Notes: a model not told the origin generated them from the letters alone. Counted from the stretch's first letter, positions 29,654 to 39,261 are shown. The stretch: DNA of 64,000 bases from Herminiimonas sp. KBW02 (GCF_003852535.1 NZ_QAJP01000004.1:62001-126000); one strand, 5' to 3'. A program made the numbers and translations.

Positions 29654-30169
29654 ATGAATAAGATTGAAGAAGCAGCTTTTCCCTCTCTGCTGAGCGATAT
29701 GGAGTCAGTGCAGGCACGTTCCCTGTTGTTTACCCGTCCCGGGTTTTTGATACGCCGTCTGCATCAGATTCATAGTGCCTTGTTCACGGAAGAGACGCTG
29801 GAGCACAACATCACGCCTGTGCAATACAGCTTGTTGACTGCACTGGAAGAGTACGGCGAGCTGGATCAAAACTCATTGGCGCACCATATTGGGTTGGAGC
29901 GCACCAGCGTGGCCGAAGTCTTGCCGCGGCTGGAGCAGCGTGAGCTGATCGTGCGCAGCCAGTCGGAACACGACAAGCGCGTGAAGTACGTCAAGCTGTC
30001 TCGTAAGGGGCGTGCGCTGGTCAAGAAGATGCGTCCTGCCGTGCAGCGCGCGCATGACCGCACTATAGAAAACCTGTCGCCGGAAGAGCGCAAGCTGTTC
30101 GTACTCCTGATGGTGCGGCTGGTTGATTCAGAGGCCACTGATCGTGTGCCCTTGCTCAAAGCCCGTTAA
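29654..30169 (+). CDS. MarR family transcriptional regulator
   Basis: A 171-residue winged-helix regulator. Its core reads TPVQYSLLTALEEYGELDQNSLAHHIGLERTSVAEVLPRLEQRELIVRSQ (helix-turn-helix roughly residues 55-105), followed by the wing SEHDKRVKYVKLSRKGRALV and a C-terminal dimerisation helix. ATG at 29654 is chosen because the upstream part of the open frame contains the operator region. MarR proteins usually bind palindromes of 16-20 bp and are released by a phenolic or carboxylate ligand, which fits the four palindromes flanking this gene. It is divergent from the amidohydrolase operon. Confidence 0.9.
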   Translation: MNKIEEAAFPSLLSDMESVQARSLLFTRPGFLIRRLHQIHSALFTEETLEHNITPVQYSLLTALEEYGELDQNSLAHHIGLERTSVAEVLPRLEQRELIVRSQSEHDKRVKYVKLSRKGRALVKKMRPAVQRAHDRTIENLSPEERKLFVLLMVRLVDSEATDRVPLLKAR

Positions 30170-30465
30170 TACTTTTCCGTTTTTTAATTGCGCTGCATTG
30201 CACTGCAGCGTGCAATATCTCATTTGCTTTGAGATGATGATCCACGTCTGTGGTCGTCAAGACTGATCGCAGTGTGATCATGTTGTTGTACTGAAGTTGT
30301 CGTTCGCTGGAAGTTTGAAGAGATACAAAGTAGTGCGCAGATGAAGATGTTGTTGCACCTTTTTGAGACAAAATCTTTCCAATTTGATGCAAAGCGCGTG
30401 ATTTTCATGTACAACAGCAAATATCGGTATTTATTCAAGAACCTTACTTGATTAAAGTCCAATAA

Positions 30466-30481
30466 ATGTGCTGTACCACAC
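30466..30481. promoter_or_regulatory. Regulon operator copy 3 (degenerate)
   Basis: ATGTGC-TGTA-CCACAC keeps 13 of 16 positions of the perfect copy. It lies far (385 bp) upstream of the hydroxylase start, possibly marking a distal regulator site. Confidence 0.5.
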
Positions 30482-30769
30482 AAATTGAAATTTAATATTA
30501 TTTATTAAAATCAATTACTTGACTAACGTTTCGCCTGACATGTCTGCGTAGTTGGCATGGTCGTTGCTAAAGGTATTCGGTAAGTTTGAAGGTTGTGGAC
30601 CTGGCTTGAAAAAGCGCATTTAAGTTGATGTTTGGTATTCAGTATCGCGACAGTTGCATAGTGCCCGGTTGATTGCAGGGACTCTGAAATAAAATCGTAG
30701 TACAGCGCATAGGAGGTGAAAAATAATTCATGCTCGTAACGCAAAAATGAATCACACATAACAACATAA

Positions 30770-30785
30770 ATGTGGTATGCCACAT
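30770..30785. promoter_or_regulatory. Regulon operator copy 4 upstream of the hydroxylase operon
   Basis: ATGTGG-TATG-CCACAT: both 6-bp arms are identical to the perfect copy; only the 4-bp centre differs. It lies 65 bp before the hydroxylase start, a normal position for repression. Confidence 0.72.
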
Positions 30786-30850
30786 AATTATTGGAGATGC
30801 TCGAAGCATGGAATTTTATTTCAGCTTCCGGCAACGTTCAGGAGATATCG

Positions 30851-33250
30851 ATGAATGATCTGGTTATGCCCGATCTGCTCATGCAAGCCGGTACCGATCA
30901 AGGAATTGGTCGCGAAGTACTGCGCAAGGAAGACAAGCGGCTCTTATTAGGCCAGGGTAAATATGTCGGCGATATGCGCATGCCGGATATGCTCGAAGTG
31001 GCATTTGTCCGTTCACCCGTGGCGCATGCCCGTCTCGGCCAAATCGAGAAGCCGTCAGGCATGGAGCATCTGGTCTACACGATGGCGGACATGACTGGTG
31101 TGCGTCCCATCGTCGCGGCATCCTCATTGCCCGGTTTCAAACTCTCAGCACAGTATCCACTCGCACAAGATAAGGTGCGCCACGTCGGTGAACTGGTCGC
31201 GGCTTGCATCGCACCGGACCGTGCGCGTGCAGAAGATATCGCGGCGAGTGTGTTCGTCGATTACCAGGAACTGCCAGTCATGGCAGATATGTACGGCACG
31301 CTGCAAAGCGACACCCGTGTACATGATGACTGGAGCGAAAACGTCTTTGCCGAAACCAATATAGACAAACGCGTCAGCGCGACAGATGAAGAAGTGCACA
31401 CAGTCAGCCGCAAACTGCGCATGGCGCGCCAATGCATGGCACCGATGGAAGGTCGCGCCGTGCTGTGCTTCTGGGATACCCGTGTCGACCAGCTGATCAT
31501 GTACACCGCGGCACAAGTGCCGCATATTAATCGCACCGGCCTGGCTGAATGTCTGGGTCTGGATGAAGGACAGATACGCGTCATCTCGCCGGATGTCGGC
31601 GGCGGCTTTGGTTACAAGGGTATCTTGCTACCGGAAGAAATCTGCTGCGCATGGCTGGCGATGCAATTGAAGCGTCCTATTCGCTGGCTGGAAGACCGAC
31701 GTGAGCAACTGACGGCGAATGCCAACTGCCGTGAACATGGCTATGACCTCACCGTCGATGTGACCAATGAAGGTCGCCTGGCTGGCATACGTTGTGATGC
31801 GGTCGTTGATTCCGGAGCCTATTCATCGTATCCATTCAGCGCCTGCCTCGAAGCTGCGCAGATCGGCTCCATCCTGCCGGGTCCGTATGTGATGGACAGT
31901 TTCGTGTGTCGCACACGTTCCGCCGCTACCAATAAACCTCCTATCCTGCCGTATCGCGGTGTCGCACGTACCGGTGTCTGCTTTGCGCTGGAAGTCATGC
32001 TGGATATCGCCGCACGTGAACTGGGCATAGAGCCGCATGTCTTGCGTGCCAGGAGCCTGGTGCCGGCATCGGCCATGCCTTACGCCAATATCACCAACAA
32101 ACTGTTCGACTCCGGTGACTACACGACATGTATGAATAAGGCTGTCGAAGCGATTGACTGGGACGGTTGCCGCGCACGTCAGAAAGCACGACACGCTGCG
32201 AATGGTAGCGACCCGGCGCAGAAGCGCCTCGGTCTCGGCATGGCAGTCTTCTGTGAACAGGGTGCGCATGGCACTTCCGTTTATCACGGTTGGGGCATCC
32301 CTATGGTGCCGGGCTACGAACAATGTACCGCGCGCTTTACACCGGATGGCGTACTTGAATTGCGCATCGGTGTGCACTCGCACGGGCAGGGGCTGGAAAC
32401 CTCGATGGCGCAGGTGGCGCATACGGTACTCGGTATCGATATCGCCAAGGTACGCGTGATCCACGGCGACACCGGCATGACACCTTACTCTACCGGGACC
32501 TGGGGTTCGCGTTGCGCGGTCATGGCGGGTGGCGCAGTCGGTACCGCCTGCGAACAACTGGCCGAACGCGTCAAGGTGATGGCAGGTGTCTTGCTCGATA
32601 CCGATGCCAGCCTGATTACCCTGAAAGACGGCACGGTCGGTGTGCAGGACAGCGTCAAGCGTTTGTCCTTGTCAGAGATTGCACACACCTGGTATCGCGC
32701 CCCACAAAAACTACCGGTCGGTTCGGTCGATCCGGGTGGCCTGGAAGTGGTGGCCGGTTACAAGATGATGCCGGATGCCGGTACCTTCAGCTATGCCTGC
32801 CATACCTGCCTGGTGGAAGTTGATACCGCTACCGGTCATGTCGCGATACTCGATTACGTTATCTGCGAAGACGGCGGCGTGCTGCTGAATCCGATGATCG
32901 TCGAAGGCCAGATCTATGGCGGACTGGCGCAGGGCATAGGTACAGCACTGTATGAAGAGATGCCTTTCGATAGCGAAGGTCAGCCGCTGGCCTCGACGCT
33001 GCAGGATTATCTGTTGCCGGGTGCTGGTGAAATGCCGCCGCTCAAGATGTTGCATATGGAAACCCCGAGTCCGAACAGCAAGTACGGACAAAAAGGCATA
33101 GGCGAAGGCGGTGCGATTGCACCACCGGCTGCCATCATCAACGGCATCAACGATGCGCTGTATGACATCGGTGCAGAACTTTTGCAGTGCCCGGCCAATC
33201 CGCGTCGCGTGCTGGAAGCCATCGCTGCAGCGAAAGGGGAACACGCATGA
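30851..33250 (+). CDS. Molybdenum hydroxylase large subunit (xanthine dehydrogenase/CoxL family)
   Basis: A 799-residue molybdopterin-binding subunit. Seen: the N-terminal ald_Xan_dh hammerhead (KEDKRLLLGQGKYVGDM), the Mo-cofactor loop GGGFGYKG (near residue 250), PYRGVARTG (near 368), which takes the place of the AYRCSFR loop of true CO dehydrogenases, GQGLETSMAQVAHTVLGI, and the catalytic glutamate in KGIGEGGAIAPPA (near 750). Such enzymes hydroxylate N-heterocycles or aldehydes with water as oxygen donor. AGGAG at 30840-30844 supports ATG at 30851. The FAD gene overlaps by 4 bp. The substrate is unknown. Confidence 0.93.
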   Translation: MNDLVMPDLLMQAGTDQGIGREVLRKEDKRLLLGQGKYVGDMRMPDMLEVAFVRSPVAHARLGQIEKPSGMEHLVYTMADMTGVRPIVAASSLPGFKLSAQYPLAQDKVRHVGELVAACIAPDRARAEDIAASVFVDYQELPVMADMYGTLQSDTRVHDDWSENVFAETNIDKRVSATDEEVHTVSRKLRMARQCMAPMEGRAVLCFWDTRVDQLIMYTAAQVPHINRTGLAECLGLDEGQIRVISPDVGGGFGYKGILLPEEICCAWLAMQLKRPIRWLEDRREQLTANANCREHGYDLTVDVTNEGRLAGIRCDAVVDSGAYSSYPFSACLEAAQIGSILPGPYVMDSFVCRTRSAATNKPPILPYRGVARTGVCFALEVMLDIAARELGIEPHVLRARSLVPASAMPYANITNKLFDSGDYTTCMNKAVEAIDWDGCRARQKARHAANGSDPAQKRLGLGMAVFCEQGAHGTSVYHGWGIPMVPGYEQCTARFTPDGVLELRIGVHSHGQGLETSMAQVAHTVLGIDIAKVRVIHGDTGMTPYSTGTWGSRCAVMAGGAVGTACEQLAERVKVMAGVLLDTDASLITLKDGTVGVQDSVKRLSLSEIAHTWYRAPQKLPVGSVDPGGLEVVAGYKMMPDAGTFSYACHTCLVEVDTATGHVAILDYVICEDGGVLLNPMIVEGQIYGGLAQGIGTALYEEMPFDSEGQPLASTLQDYLLPGAGEMPPLKMLHMETPSPNSKYGQKGIGEGGAIAPPAAIINGINDALYDIGAELLQCPANPRRVLEAIAAAKGEHA

Positions 33251-34065
33251 AGCCTTCCGCTTATAGCCTGATCAAGGCCGACGACCTCGCACAAGCATCC
33301 GCGCAACTCGCCGAAAACGGTTGGGGCAGTAAGCCAGTTGCCGGTTGCCAGTCATTGGGTGCGATGTTGAATCTGCGCCTGGCACAACCAGAAAGCTTGC
33401 TGGATCTCGACGCTTTTGAATCCCTGCGTGCAGTTACCGATACCGGCGCGGCAATTCGCTTTGGCGCGATGACCACCCATGCCGCGATAGAAGACAAGCG
33501 CGTGCCGGATCCCAGTCAGGGCCTGATGCCTTATGTGGCACGCGGCATTGCCTACCGTGCGGTACGCAATCGCGGCACGCTCGGCGGCAGCCTGTGCCAC
33601 GCCGACCCAGCGGCTGACTGGATCAGCGCCATGCCTTTGCTGGGCGCGACGCTGCATGTAATCGGACCATCCGGTCAGCGCGATATCGCGGCACGCGATT
33701 TCATGACCTCCGCTTATGAAACACAACTGGTCGACGGTGAAATCCTGGTCGCCGTCAGTGTTCCTAAGCGTACTAACACTATGCAGTGGTCATATCGCAA
33801 GTTATGCCGCAAGACGGGCGAACTGTCGCATGCGATGACCTCAGGCATACGCGACAGCAGCGACGGTACTGAGCGCATCGTGATCGGTGCATTGGACGGT
33901 GCACCGTGCGTGGTCGAAAGACCGGGCCTGATGACTGAATTGCTGCAAGGCGCAGTACGTGAGCAGATCGTGCGGCAGGCTGCGCCCGAGCTGGAACTTG
34001 ATCGTCGCCACACCTTGATGGAGATGTTGAGGCTGGTGGCATTGGATATGGGGAAAACACGATGA
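33247..34065 (+). CDS. Molybdenum hydroxylase FAD-binding (medium) subunit
   Basis: A 272-residue FAD_binding_5 protein. The two FAD motifs are visible: VAGCQSLGAMLNLRLAQP near residue 35 (here in place of the common AGGQSL form) and RNRGTLGGSLCHADPAADW near residue 112. It passes electrons from the 2Fe-2S subunit to the acceptor. It overlaps the large subunit gene and the 2Fe-2S gene by 4 bp each (ATGA), giving the order L-M-S. Confidence 0.93.
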   Translation: MKPSAYSLIKADDLAQASAQLAENGWGSKPVAGCQSLGAMLNLRLAQPESLLDLDAFESLRAVTDTGAAIRFGAMTTHAAIEDKRVPDPSQGLMPYVARGIAYRAVRNRGTLGGSLCHADPAADWISAMPLLGATLHVIGPSGQRDIAARDFMTSAYETQLVDGEILVAVSVPKRTNTMQWSYRKLCRKTGELSHAMTSGIRDSSDGTERIVIGALDGAPCVVERPGLMTELLQGAVREQIVRQAAPELELDRRHTLMEMLRLVALDMGKTR

Positions 34066-34598
34066 GCGCATTACCAATCGCATTTCCAGCGGTGGAAACC
34101 ACCGAAGTGGAGCTGACTGTCAACGACCGTTGCTACCAGCTGACCCTGCAACCGCGCACACATCTGGCAGATGCCCTGCGTGACCACTGCGGTCTGACTG
34201 CCACGCATGTCGGTTGCGAGCAGGGCGTATGCGGTGCCTGCACCATAGAAGTGGACGGCGCACCACAACGTAGCTGCCTGCAATCGGCGAAACGCTTTGA
34301 AGGCAGGCAGATACGTACGCTGGAAGCCTTCGATGACGACCCTTTGATGGCGCAGCTGCGTGCGGCATTTTCTGCCGAGCACGCATTGCAGTGCGGTTAT
34401 TGCACGCCCGGCATGCTGATGACAGCGCGCGACATCGTATTGCGTTTGCCTGACGCCGACGAGGTCAGGGTATGCGAAGAATTGGCGGGCAATCTGTGCC
34501 GCTGCACCGGTTACTTCGGCATCGTGCGCGCAATCCTGCGTGTGCTGCGCGAACGCGACTCAACAGTTTCATCTCAGGAGATTACTCATGCAGCTTGA
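34062..34598 (+). CDS. Molybdenum hydroxylase 2Fe-2S (small) subunit
   Basis: A 178-residue protein with two iron-sulfur clusters. The plant-ferredoxin type cluster uses C52, C57, C60 and C72 (GCEQGVCGACTIEVDG). The second, helical cluster uses C111, C114, C146 and C148 (CGYCTPGM and LCRCTGY). This is the full CoxS/XdhA pattern. The N-terminus is slightly longer than usual (about 15 residues). The 3' end overlaps the CoxG-like gene by 11 bp. Confidence 0.95.
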   Translation: MSALPIAFPAVETTEVELTVNDRCYQLTLQPRTHLADALRDHCGLTATHVGCEQGVCGACTIEVDGAPQRSCLQSAKRFEGRQIRTLEAFDDDPLMAQLRAAFSAEHALQCGYCTPGMLMTARDIVLRLPDADEVRVCEELAGNLCRCTGYFGIVRAILRVLRERDSTVSSQEITHAA

Positions 34599-35199
34599 AC
34601 AATCCTTTCATATTGCAGCCCCGACCGACGCCGTCTGGAAAGCCTTCCACGATATCGAATTGCTGGTCGATTGCCTGCCAGGTGCTTCTATTAATAAAGA
34701 GGCGACAGCGACCGAAGAAGGATCGATACCCTTGTTGTTCAAGGTCAAGCTCGGCCCCATCGCGGCCAGCTTTGCCGGACAGGGACGCCTGAACCTGGAT
34801 GAAGCCTCGAATACCGGCGCCATTATTGGCACCGCCGTCGATGCGCGCAGCAATAGCCGCGTCAAAGGTGAAGCCAGCTTTACCGTTACTGCAGCCGGCG
34901 ATGGCACTGATGTGCAGGTCAAGGTCGATCACAGCATCACCGGCTCACTCGCGCAGTTCAGTCGTGAAGGCATCGTCCGCGCACTGGCTGAACAGTTGAC
35001 CAAACAATTCGCGGAAAACCTGCAGGCACGCCTGCCGCAACCCGTCAGCGCCGGCGCCGTGCATGGCAGCGGTATCGCCGATATGGCTACGCCGGCTCCG
35101 GCCAAACCGCGTGCAGCACAACGAGATACGTCTTCTATAGACCTCTGGACCCTACTTAAAGCGTGGCTGGCTGGTTTGTTTTCCAGCCGTCGCAATTAA
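34588..35199 (+). CDS. CoxG-like SRPBCC family protein
   Basis: A 203-residue protein. The START/SRPBCC-type CoxG domain covers residues 1-145 (MQLEQSFHIAAPTDAVWKAF, LVDCLPGAS, KVKLGPIAASFAGQG, and the YGDGTDV-like AGDGTDVQVKVDHSITGSLAQFSR). A Pro/Ala linker and a hydrophobic C-terminal segment (LLKAWLAGLFSSRRN) follow, probably a membrane anchor. CoxG anchors CO dehydrogenase to the membrane in Oligotropha, so a similar docking job for this hydroxylase is likely. CAGGAG precedes the ATG at 34588. Confidence 0.88.
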   Translation: MQLEQSFHIAAPTDAVWKAFHDIELLVDCLPGASINKEATATEEGSIPLLFKVKLGPIAASFAGQGRLNLDEASNTGAIIGTAVDARSNSRVKGEASFTVTAAGDGTDVQVKVDHSITGSLAQFSREGIVRALAEQLTKQFAENLQARLPQPVSAGAVHGSGIADMATPAPAKPRAAQRDTSSIDLWTLLKAWLAGLFSSRRN

Positions 35200-35269
35200 T
35201 CGCATAGCACCCACACTCTGAACTGATCAATCAGATATTTACTCACTTCGGACACTAAGGATATTTAAT

Positions 35270-36427
35270 ATGAACTGGCAAATTTCAAAATCACTGGCAG
35301 CCTGTCTGGGCTTCGCCATGTTTACCGCTACCTCTGCTTATGCGCAGGAAACCATCAAGATCGGCGTCAGCGAACCACTGACCGGACCGGTCGCCGCTTC
35401 CGGCACCTATGTCACGAACGGTGCACGCATCGCTGCCGATTACGTCAATCAGAACGGCGGCGTATTGGGCAAGAAGCTGCAACTCGTCATCGAAGACAAC
35501 AAGTCCAATCCACGCGAAGCAGTCAACTCGGTTGAGAAGCTGATTTTGAAAGACAAGGTTCCGGTCCTGATGGGCGCCTGGAGCTCCACCTTCACACTCG
35601 CGGTCATGCCTAAACTGGTCGAATACGGCGTACCGATGGTGGTAGAAACCGCGTCGTCCAGCAAGATCACAACCGCAGGTAATCCATGGATCTTCCGCAC
35701 CAGCCCGACTTCGGCGATGGAAGCCAAGGCGTTTGCCAAACTGATCGACAGCTATAGCCCGGCCATCAAAAAGGTCGATTTCCTCGCGGTCAACAATGAC
35801 TGGGGTCTCGGTGCTGCGGTTGAGTTTAAAAAAATGCTGGAAGCCAAAGGCATCGCTATCGGTCGTACCGAAACCATGACGCCTGACATGACCGATTTGT
35901 CGGCACAACTTGCGGCATTAAAAGGCAGCGGTTCCGATACCGTCATCGTGACTTCGGGTATCGAGCAACTGACACTGGCGATCCGCCAGGCCGGCGAGCA
36001 ACGTTTGCCACAACGCATCATCACCACCGGTGGTTCCTTTCCTGAGCCTTTGCTGAAGACTCCGGGACCTAAAGGTTATGTCAGTCAGCATCTCTTGTTC
36101 TTTGCACCGTGGTCGCCTGAGCGTGCAAAACATCCTGCGGTTGCCAAAGCCTTTATGGACGGCTGGAAAGCACGTGGCCTGGAATTCGCGGGTCAGACTG
36201 AAGGCTTTCGTGGTTTCGACGCGATCCTGACGATCGCTGAAGCAATCCGTATTTCCGGCAAGGCTGAACCTGCAGCGATCCGTGATGCGCTGTGGAAGGT
36301 ACAAGTGCAGGGCGCGAATGGCGATATCGCCTTCGGCAAGGAAGGTCCCGCAGGCAAGGAAAGCGGCCAGGCGGCACCGAATGTCTATGTGGTCGAACTG
36401 AAGGACGGCCAGGTATCGGTTAAATGA
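35270..36427 (+). CDS. Branched-chain-type ABC transporter substrate-binding protein
   Basis: A 385-residue periplasmic binding protein of the Leu/Ile/Val family (Peripla_BP_6). A signal peptide of 25 residues ends SAYAQ. It opens TIKIGVSEPLTGPVAASGTYVTNGARIA and contains VIEDNKSNPREAVNSVEKL. The family also takes up amides, urea and aromatic acids, so the link to the adjacent hydroxylase suggests uptake of the same N-compound. It is the first of five transporter genes in standard order. Confidence 0.93.
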   Translation: MNWQISKSLAACLGFAMFTATSAYAQETIKIGVSEPLTGPVAASGTYVTNGARIAADYVNQNGGVLGKKLQLVIEDNKSNPREAVNSVEKLILKDKVPVLMGAWSSTFTLAVMPKLVEYGVPMVVETASSSKITTAGNPWIFRTSPTSAMEAKAFAKLIDSYSPAIKKVDFLAVNNDWGLGAAVEFKKMLEAKGIAIGRTETMTPDMTDLSAQLAALKGSGSDTVIVTSGIEQLTLAIRQAGEQRLPQRIITTGGSFPEPLLKTPGPKGYVSQHLLFFAPWSPERAKHPAVAKAFMDGWKARGLEFAGQTEGFRGFDAILTIAEAIRISGKAEPAAIRDALWKVQVQGANGDIAFGKEGPAGKESGQAAPNVYVVELKDGQVSVK

Positions 36428-36554
36428 CACGCGTGTACAACGCCGTCGAATAAGACCTAGCGTCCGGGCTGAATGTAGCGGCCCGCATATTTTCCACCTA
36501 TACGCGGGGTGTGCGTGACAGCTTGCTGGGCGCGCACCCTGCCGAAGGATACCT

Positions 36555-37427
36555 ATGGACCAATTATTACAGCATACGTTAAACGCGCTTGTGCTTGGCT
36601 CGACGTACGCCTTGCTCGGGATCGGCCTGACCCTGATCTTCGGGATCATGCGGGTGGTGAACTTTGCGCATGGCGAGCTCTATGCACTCGGTGCGTATGT
36701 CGCTTATGGCGTGGTCGCCATGTTCGGCATGAATTTCTTTGCTTCCTTGCTGGTCGCCGCCGTTGTCGGCTTCCTGTTCGGTACTGCCATCGAATACTTC
36801 CTGCTGCGTCGTCGTGACCTGAAGGCAATCGATGAAGTCATGCTGATCATGATAGGCGTGATGATCATCATGCAGAACGCGGAGTTGCTGATGTGGGGTG
36901 GTGTCGCCAAGTCGGTGCCGTCGCCGTTCAGCCAGGAGCCGATAGTCTGGGGTGCGATTTCAGTATCACCTATCCGCCTGTTCGTACTGGTGACAGCTGT
37001 CGCCTTGCTGGTGATCTTCTATCTGTTGATCGAACGTTCGCGTCTGGGCCTGGCGATGCGCGCCACCTTCCAGGATAAGGATGCAGCCAAGATCGTCGGT
37101 GTGAATGTATCGCATATTTACACGCTGACTTTCGCACTGGGTTCCTGCCTGGCTTCGGTAGCGGGTGCCTTGCTGGCACCGGTGTTCGTGGTGACGCCGA
37201 CCATGGGTGATCTGGCCAGCCTGAAGGCATTTGCCATCGTGATTCTGGGCGGGCTGGGCAATCTGCCGGGCGCAGCGCTGGGCGGTTTCATCCTCGCCAT
37301 CGTGGAAGAGTTTGGCGCCGGGTATATCTCCACTGCTTATCGCGATGCACTGGGCTTCCTCGTCATTCTTGCGGTCATGATTTTCCGTCCACAAGGTTTG
37401 TTCACCATCAGGGAAAGGGTGGGTTGA
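36555..37427 (+). CDS. Branched-chain-type ABC transporter permease (LivH-like)
   Basis: A 290-residue inner-membrane permease with about eight hydrophobic helices. LivH wording: MDQLLQHTLNALVLGSTYALLGIGLTLIFG at the start, then VNFAHGELYALGAY, the cytoplasmic EAA-like loop AMRATFQDKDAAKIVGVN, and ILGGLGNLPGAALGG. It lies 127 bp after the binding-protein gene. LivM follows with a start 3 bp after this stop. Confidence 0.94.
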   Translation: MDQLLQHTLNALVLGSTYALLGIGLTLIFGIMRVVNFAHGELYALGAYVAYGVVAMFGMNFFASLLVAAVVGFLFGTAIEYFLLRRRDLKAIDEVMLIMIGVMIIMQNAELLMWGGVAKSVPSPFSQEPIVWGAISVSPIRLFVLVTAVALLVIFYLLIERSRLGLAMRATFQDKDAAKIVGVNVSHIYTLTFALGSCLASVAGALLAPVFVVTPTMGDLASLKAFAIVILGGLGNLPGAALGGFILAIVEEFGAGYISTAYRDALGFLVILAVMIFRPQGLFTIRERVG

Positions 37428-37429
37428 TC

Positions 37430-38470
37430 ATGAAAAAGAAAATGACTTTTTTCATTTCCGTACTGGCGCTGGCCTTGCTGCCACTGGCGTGGCCGGATCC
37501 GTACATATTATCGGTGGTGGCTTCAGTCGGCATTTTCATCATTGCCGCGATCAGTCTGAATCTGCTGCTGGGTTACACCGGGCAACTGAGTCTCGGTCAT
37601 GTCGCTTTCTTCGGACTGGGTGCTTATACCACCTCGCTGTTGTCGCTGGGCTTTGACGTCACCTTATGGGGAATGACAGAGCCGCTGGTGGTGACGCCGC
37701 AGCCGGTATGGCTGGCTTTCGTTTGCGGCATCGCGTTCGCAGCAATCGCCGGCTGGTTGCTCGGCAAGCTGGCGTTCCGGGTACGCGGCGCTTACTTTGT
37801 GATTGTCACCATCAGCTTTGCTCAGGTGATGCGTATGGTGGCCCTTAACTGGGTAGATCTGACCGAGGGGCCGATGGCCTTGAACAATATCCCGGCATTG
37901 ACGATGTGGGTGCCGGGTGAAGGCGTGATTGATCTCACTACCAAGTTATCGACCTACTGGCTGGTGCTGGCGGTGGCAGTATGCGCGTATCTGCTGGTGG
38001 CTGCACTGGTACATAGTCGTATCGGTCGTGCCATGATCGCCCTGCGTGAAAACGAAGTACTGGCGCGCTCGGTCGGGATCCGGGTCACGCACTACCTGGG
38101 CATTGCCACCATTTTTGCTGCAGGTATCGCGGGTGCGGCAGGCGGACTGTATGCACATACGGTACGGATTATTGATCCGGACGTCTTCATGTTTATGTTC
38201 ACCATCATGATGGTCATCATGGTCATTGTCGGTGGCAAAGGTACGCTGGCCGGGCCGGTGGTTGGCGGCTTGTTGTTTGGTTTGTTGCCGGAAGTGCTGC
38301 GTGGCGTCGTGTCGCCGGAAATCCAGTGGATGATTTACGGCGTGTTGATGATCGCAGTCCTGGTCTTCATGCCTAAAGGTGTGGTGCCGTCAGCCGGTAA
38401 TCTGCTGCGTCGCTATTCTTCCCAGCCCCTGCAAGAGCAAACCCCTGTCGTGCGGAGGAAAGCAGCATGA
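37430..38470 (+). CDS. Branched-chain-type ABC transporter permease (LivM-like)
   Basis: A 346-residue permease with about nine to ten hydrophobic helices. LivM wording: LNLLLGYTGQLSLGHVAFFGLGAYT, GRAMIALRENEVLARSVGI, and IVGGKGTLAGPVVGGLLFGLLPE. ATG at 37430 follows GGGTGGG; a TTG six bases earlier is in frame but less likely. Its end overlaps the ATPase gene by 4 bp. Confidence 0.94.
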   Translation: MKKKMTFFISVLALALLPLAWPDPYILSVVASVGIFIIAAISLNLLLGYTGQLSLGHVAFFGLGAYTTSLLSLGFDVTLWGMTEPLVVTPQPVWLAFVCGIAFAAIAGWLLGKLAFRVRGAYFVIVTISFAQVMRMVALNWVDLTEGPMALNNIPALTMWVPGEGVIDLTTKLSTYWLVLAVAVCAYLLVAALVHSRIGRAMIALRENEVLARSVGIRVTHYLGIATIFAAGIAGAAGGLYAHTVRIIDPDVFMFMFTIMMVIMVIVGGKGTLAGPVVGGLLFGLLPEVLRGVVSPEIQWMIYGVLMIAVLVFMPKGVVPSAGNLLRRYSSQPLQEQTPVVRRKAA

Positions 38471-39261
38471 GCCCAAACAATCAGATACCTGCACTCGAGC
38501 TGGAAGGCGTGACCATGCGCATCGCCGGATTGACGGCGGTGGACAATGCCAGCTTTGCTGTTCCGGCTGGCAAGATCGTCAGCCTGATCGGCCCGAACGG
38601 GGCTGGCAAGACGACTACGTACAACGTGATCTCCGGTTATATGAAACCGACTGCGGGGCGCGTTAAATTATTTGGCCATGACATTACCGGCATGGCACCT
38701 GAGCAAATCTCCGCGCTTGGGCTGGTGCGCAGTTTTCAGCGTACCAGCATTTTTTCAGCGTGTACTGTGGCGGAGAACATACTCACTGCGCTGCATCTGA
38801 AGGGCGAGTGTGGTGTGCTGCAATCGTTGTTGCGCACGCATAAATTCCGCAAGGAAGAAGCGGATTTGCAAGCGCAGGCGCATGAACTGATCGCCTTCCT
38901 CGGCCTGAGTGCCAGGGCAAATACGCTGGCTTCCAATTTGTCCTACGGTGAGCAGCGTTTGCTGGGTGTCGGCCTCGCGCTGGCAGCCAAGCCGAAAGTG
39001 CTGTTGCTGGATGAACCGGCAGCGGGGCTGAATCCGTCGGAAACCGAAGCCTTTAAGGAAATGGTCAGGCGCATCGGGCAGGGTGGCGTCACCGTGCTGC
39101 TGGTCGAGCATGACATGCATATGGTGATGTCGATCTCGGATCACATTGTGGTACTGAACTACGGTCGCCTGATCGCGACCGGCTCGCCATCTGAAATTCA
39201 GAATGACCCTGAAGTCATTCGCGCCTATCTTGGATCGGGGATTGAACATGCTGAAAATTGA
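38467..39261 (+). CDS. ABC transporter ATP-binding protein (LivG-like)
   Basis: A 264-residue ATPase. Walker A GPNGAGKTT is at 42-50; the signature LSYGEQRLLGVGLAL, Walker B VLLLDEPAAGLNP and the switch histidine EHDMHMVM are all present. The C-terminal YLGSG ending is typical for LivG. It overlaps LivM (4 bp) and LivF (14 bp). Confidence 0.95.
   Translation: MSPNNQIPALELEGVTMRIAGLTAVDNASFAVPAGKIVSLIGPNGAGKTTTYNVISGYMKPTAGRVKLFGHDITGMAPEQISALGLVRSFQRTSIFSACTVAENILTALHLKGECGVLQSLLRTHKFRKEEADLQAQAHELIAFLGLSARANTLASNLSYGEQRLLGVGLALAAKPKVLLLDEPAAGLNPSETEAFKEMVRRIGQGGVTVLLVEHDMHMVMSISDHIVVLNYGRLIATGSPSEIQNDPEVIRAYLGSGIEHAEN

Larger units (their letters stand above)
30170..30850. other. Long AT-rich control region before the molybdenum hydroxylase operon
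   Basis: A 681-bp gap between the MarR gene and the hydroxylase operon. It carries two operator copies (30466-30481, 30770-30785). Three reverse-strand frames of 78-103 codons cross it, but they lack good starts and read like random AT-rich translation. The length suggests a lost gene or a long leader; nothing else was recognised. Confidence 0.55.

Noticed and set aside
30523-30834. A 103-codon reverse-strand frame in the gap before the molybdenum hydroxylase operon
   Set aside because: It overlaps an operator copy and the hydroxylase promoter region, has no ribosome-binding site, and its translation shows no domain or composition typical of a protein.
30851-33250. Naming the molybdenum hydroxylase as aerobic CO dehydrogenase because of the CoxG neighbour
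   Set aside because: The active-site loop reads PYRGVARTG and not AYRCSFR, so the Cys that binds copper in CO dehydrogenase is missing.
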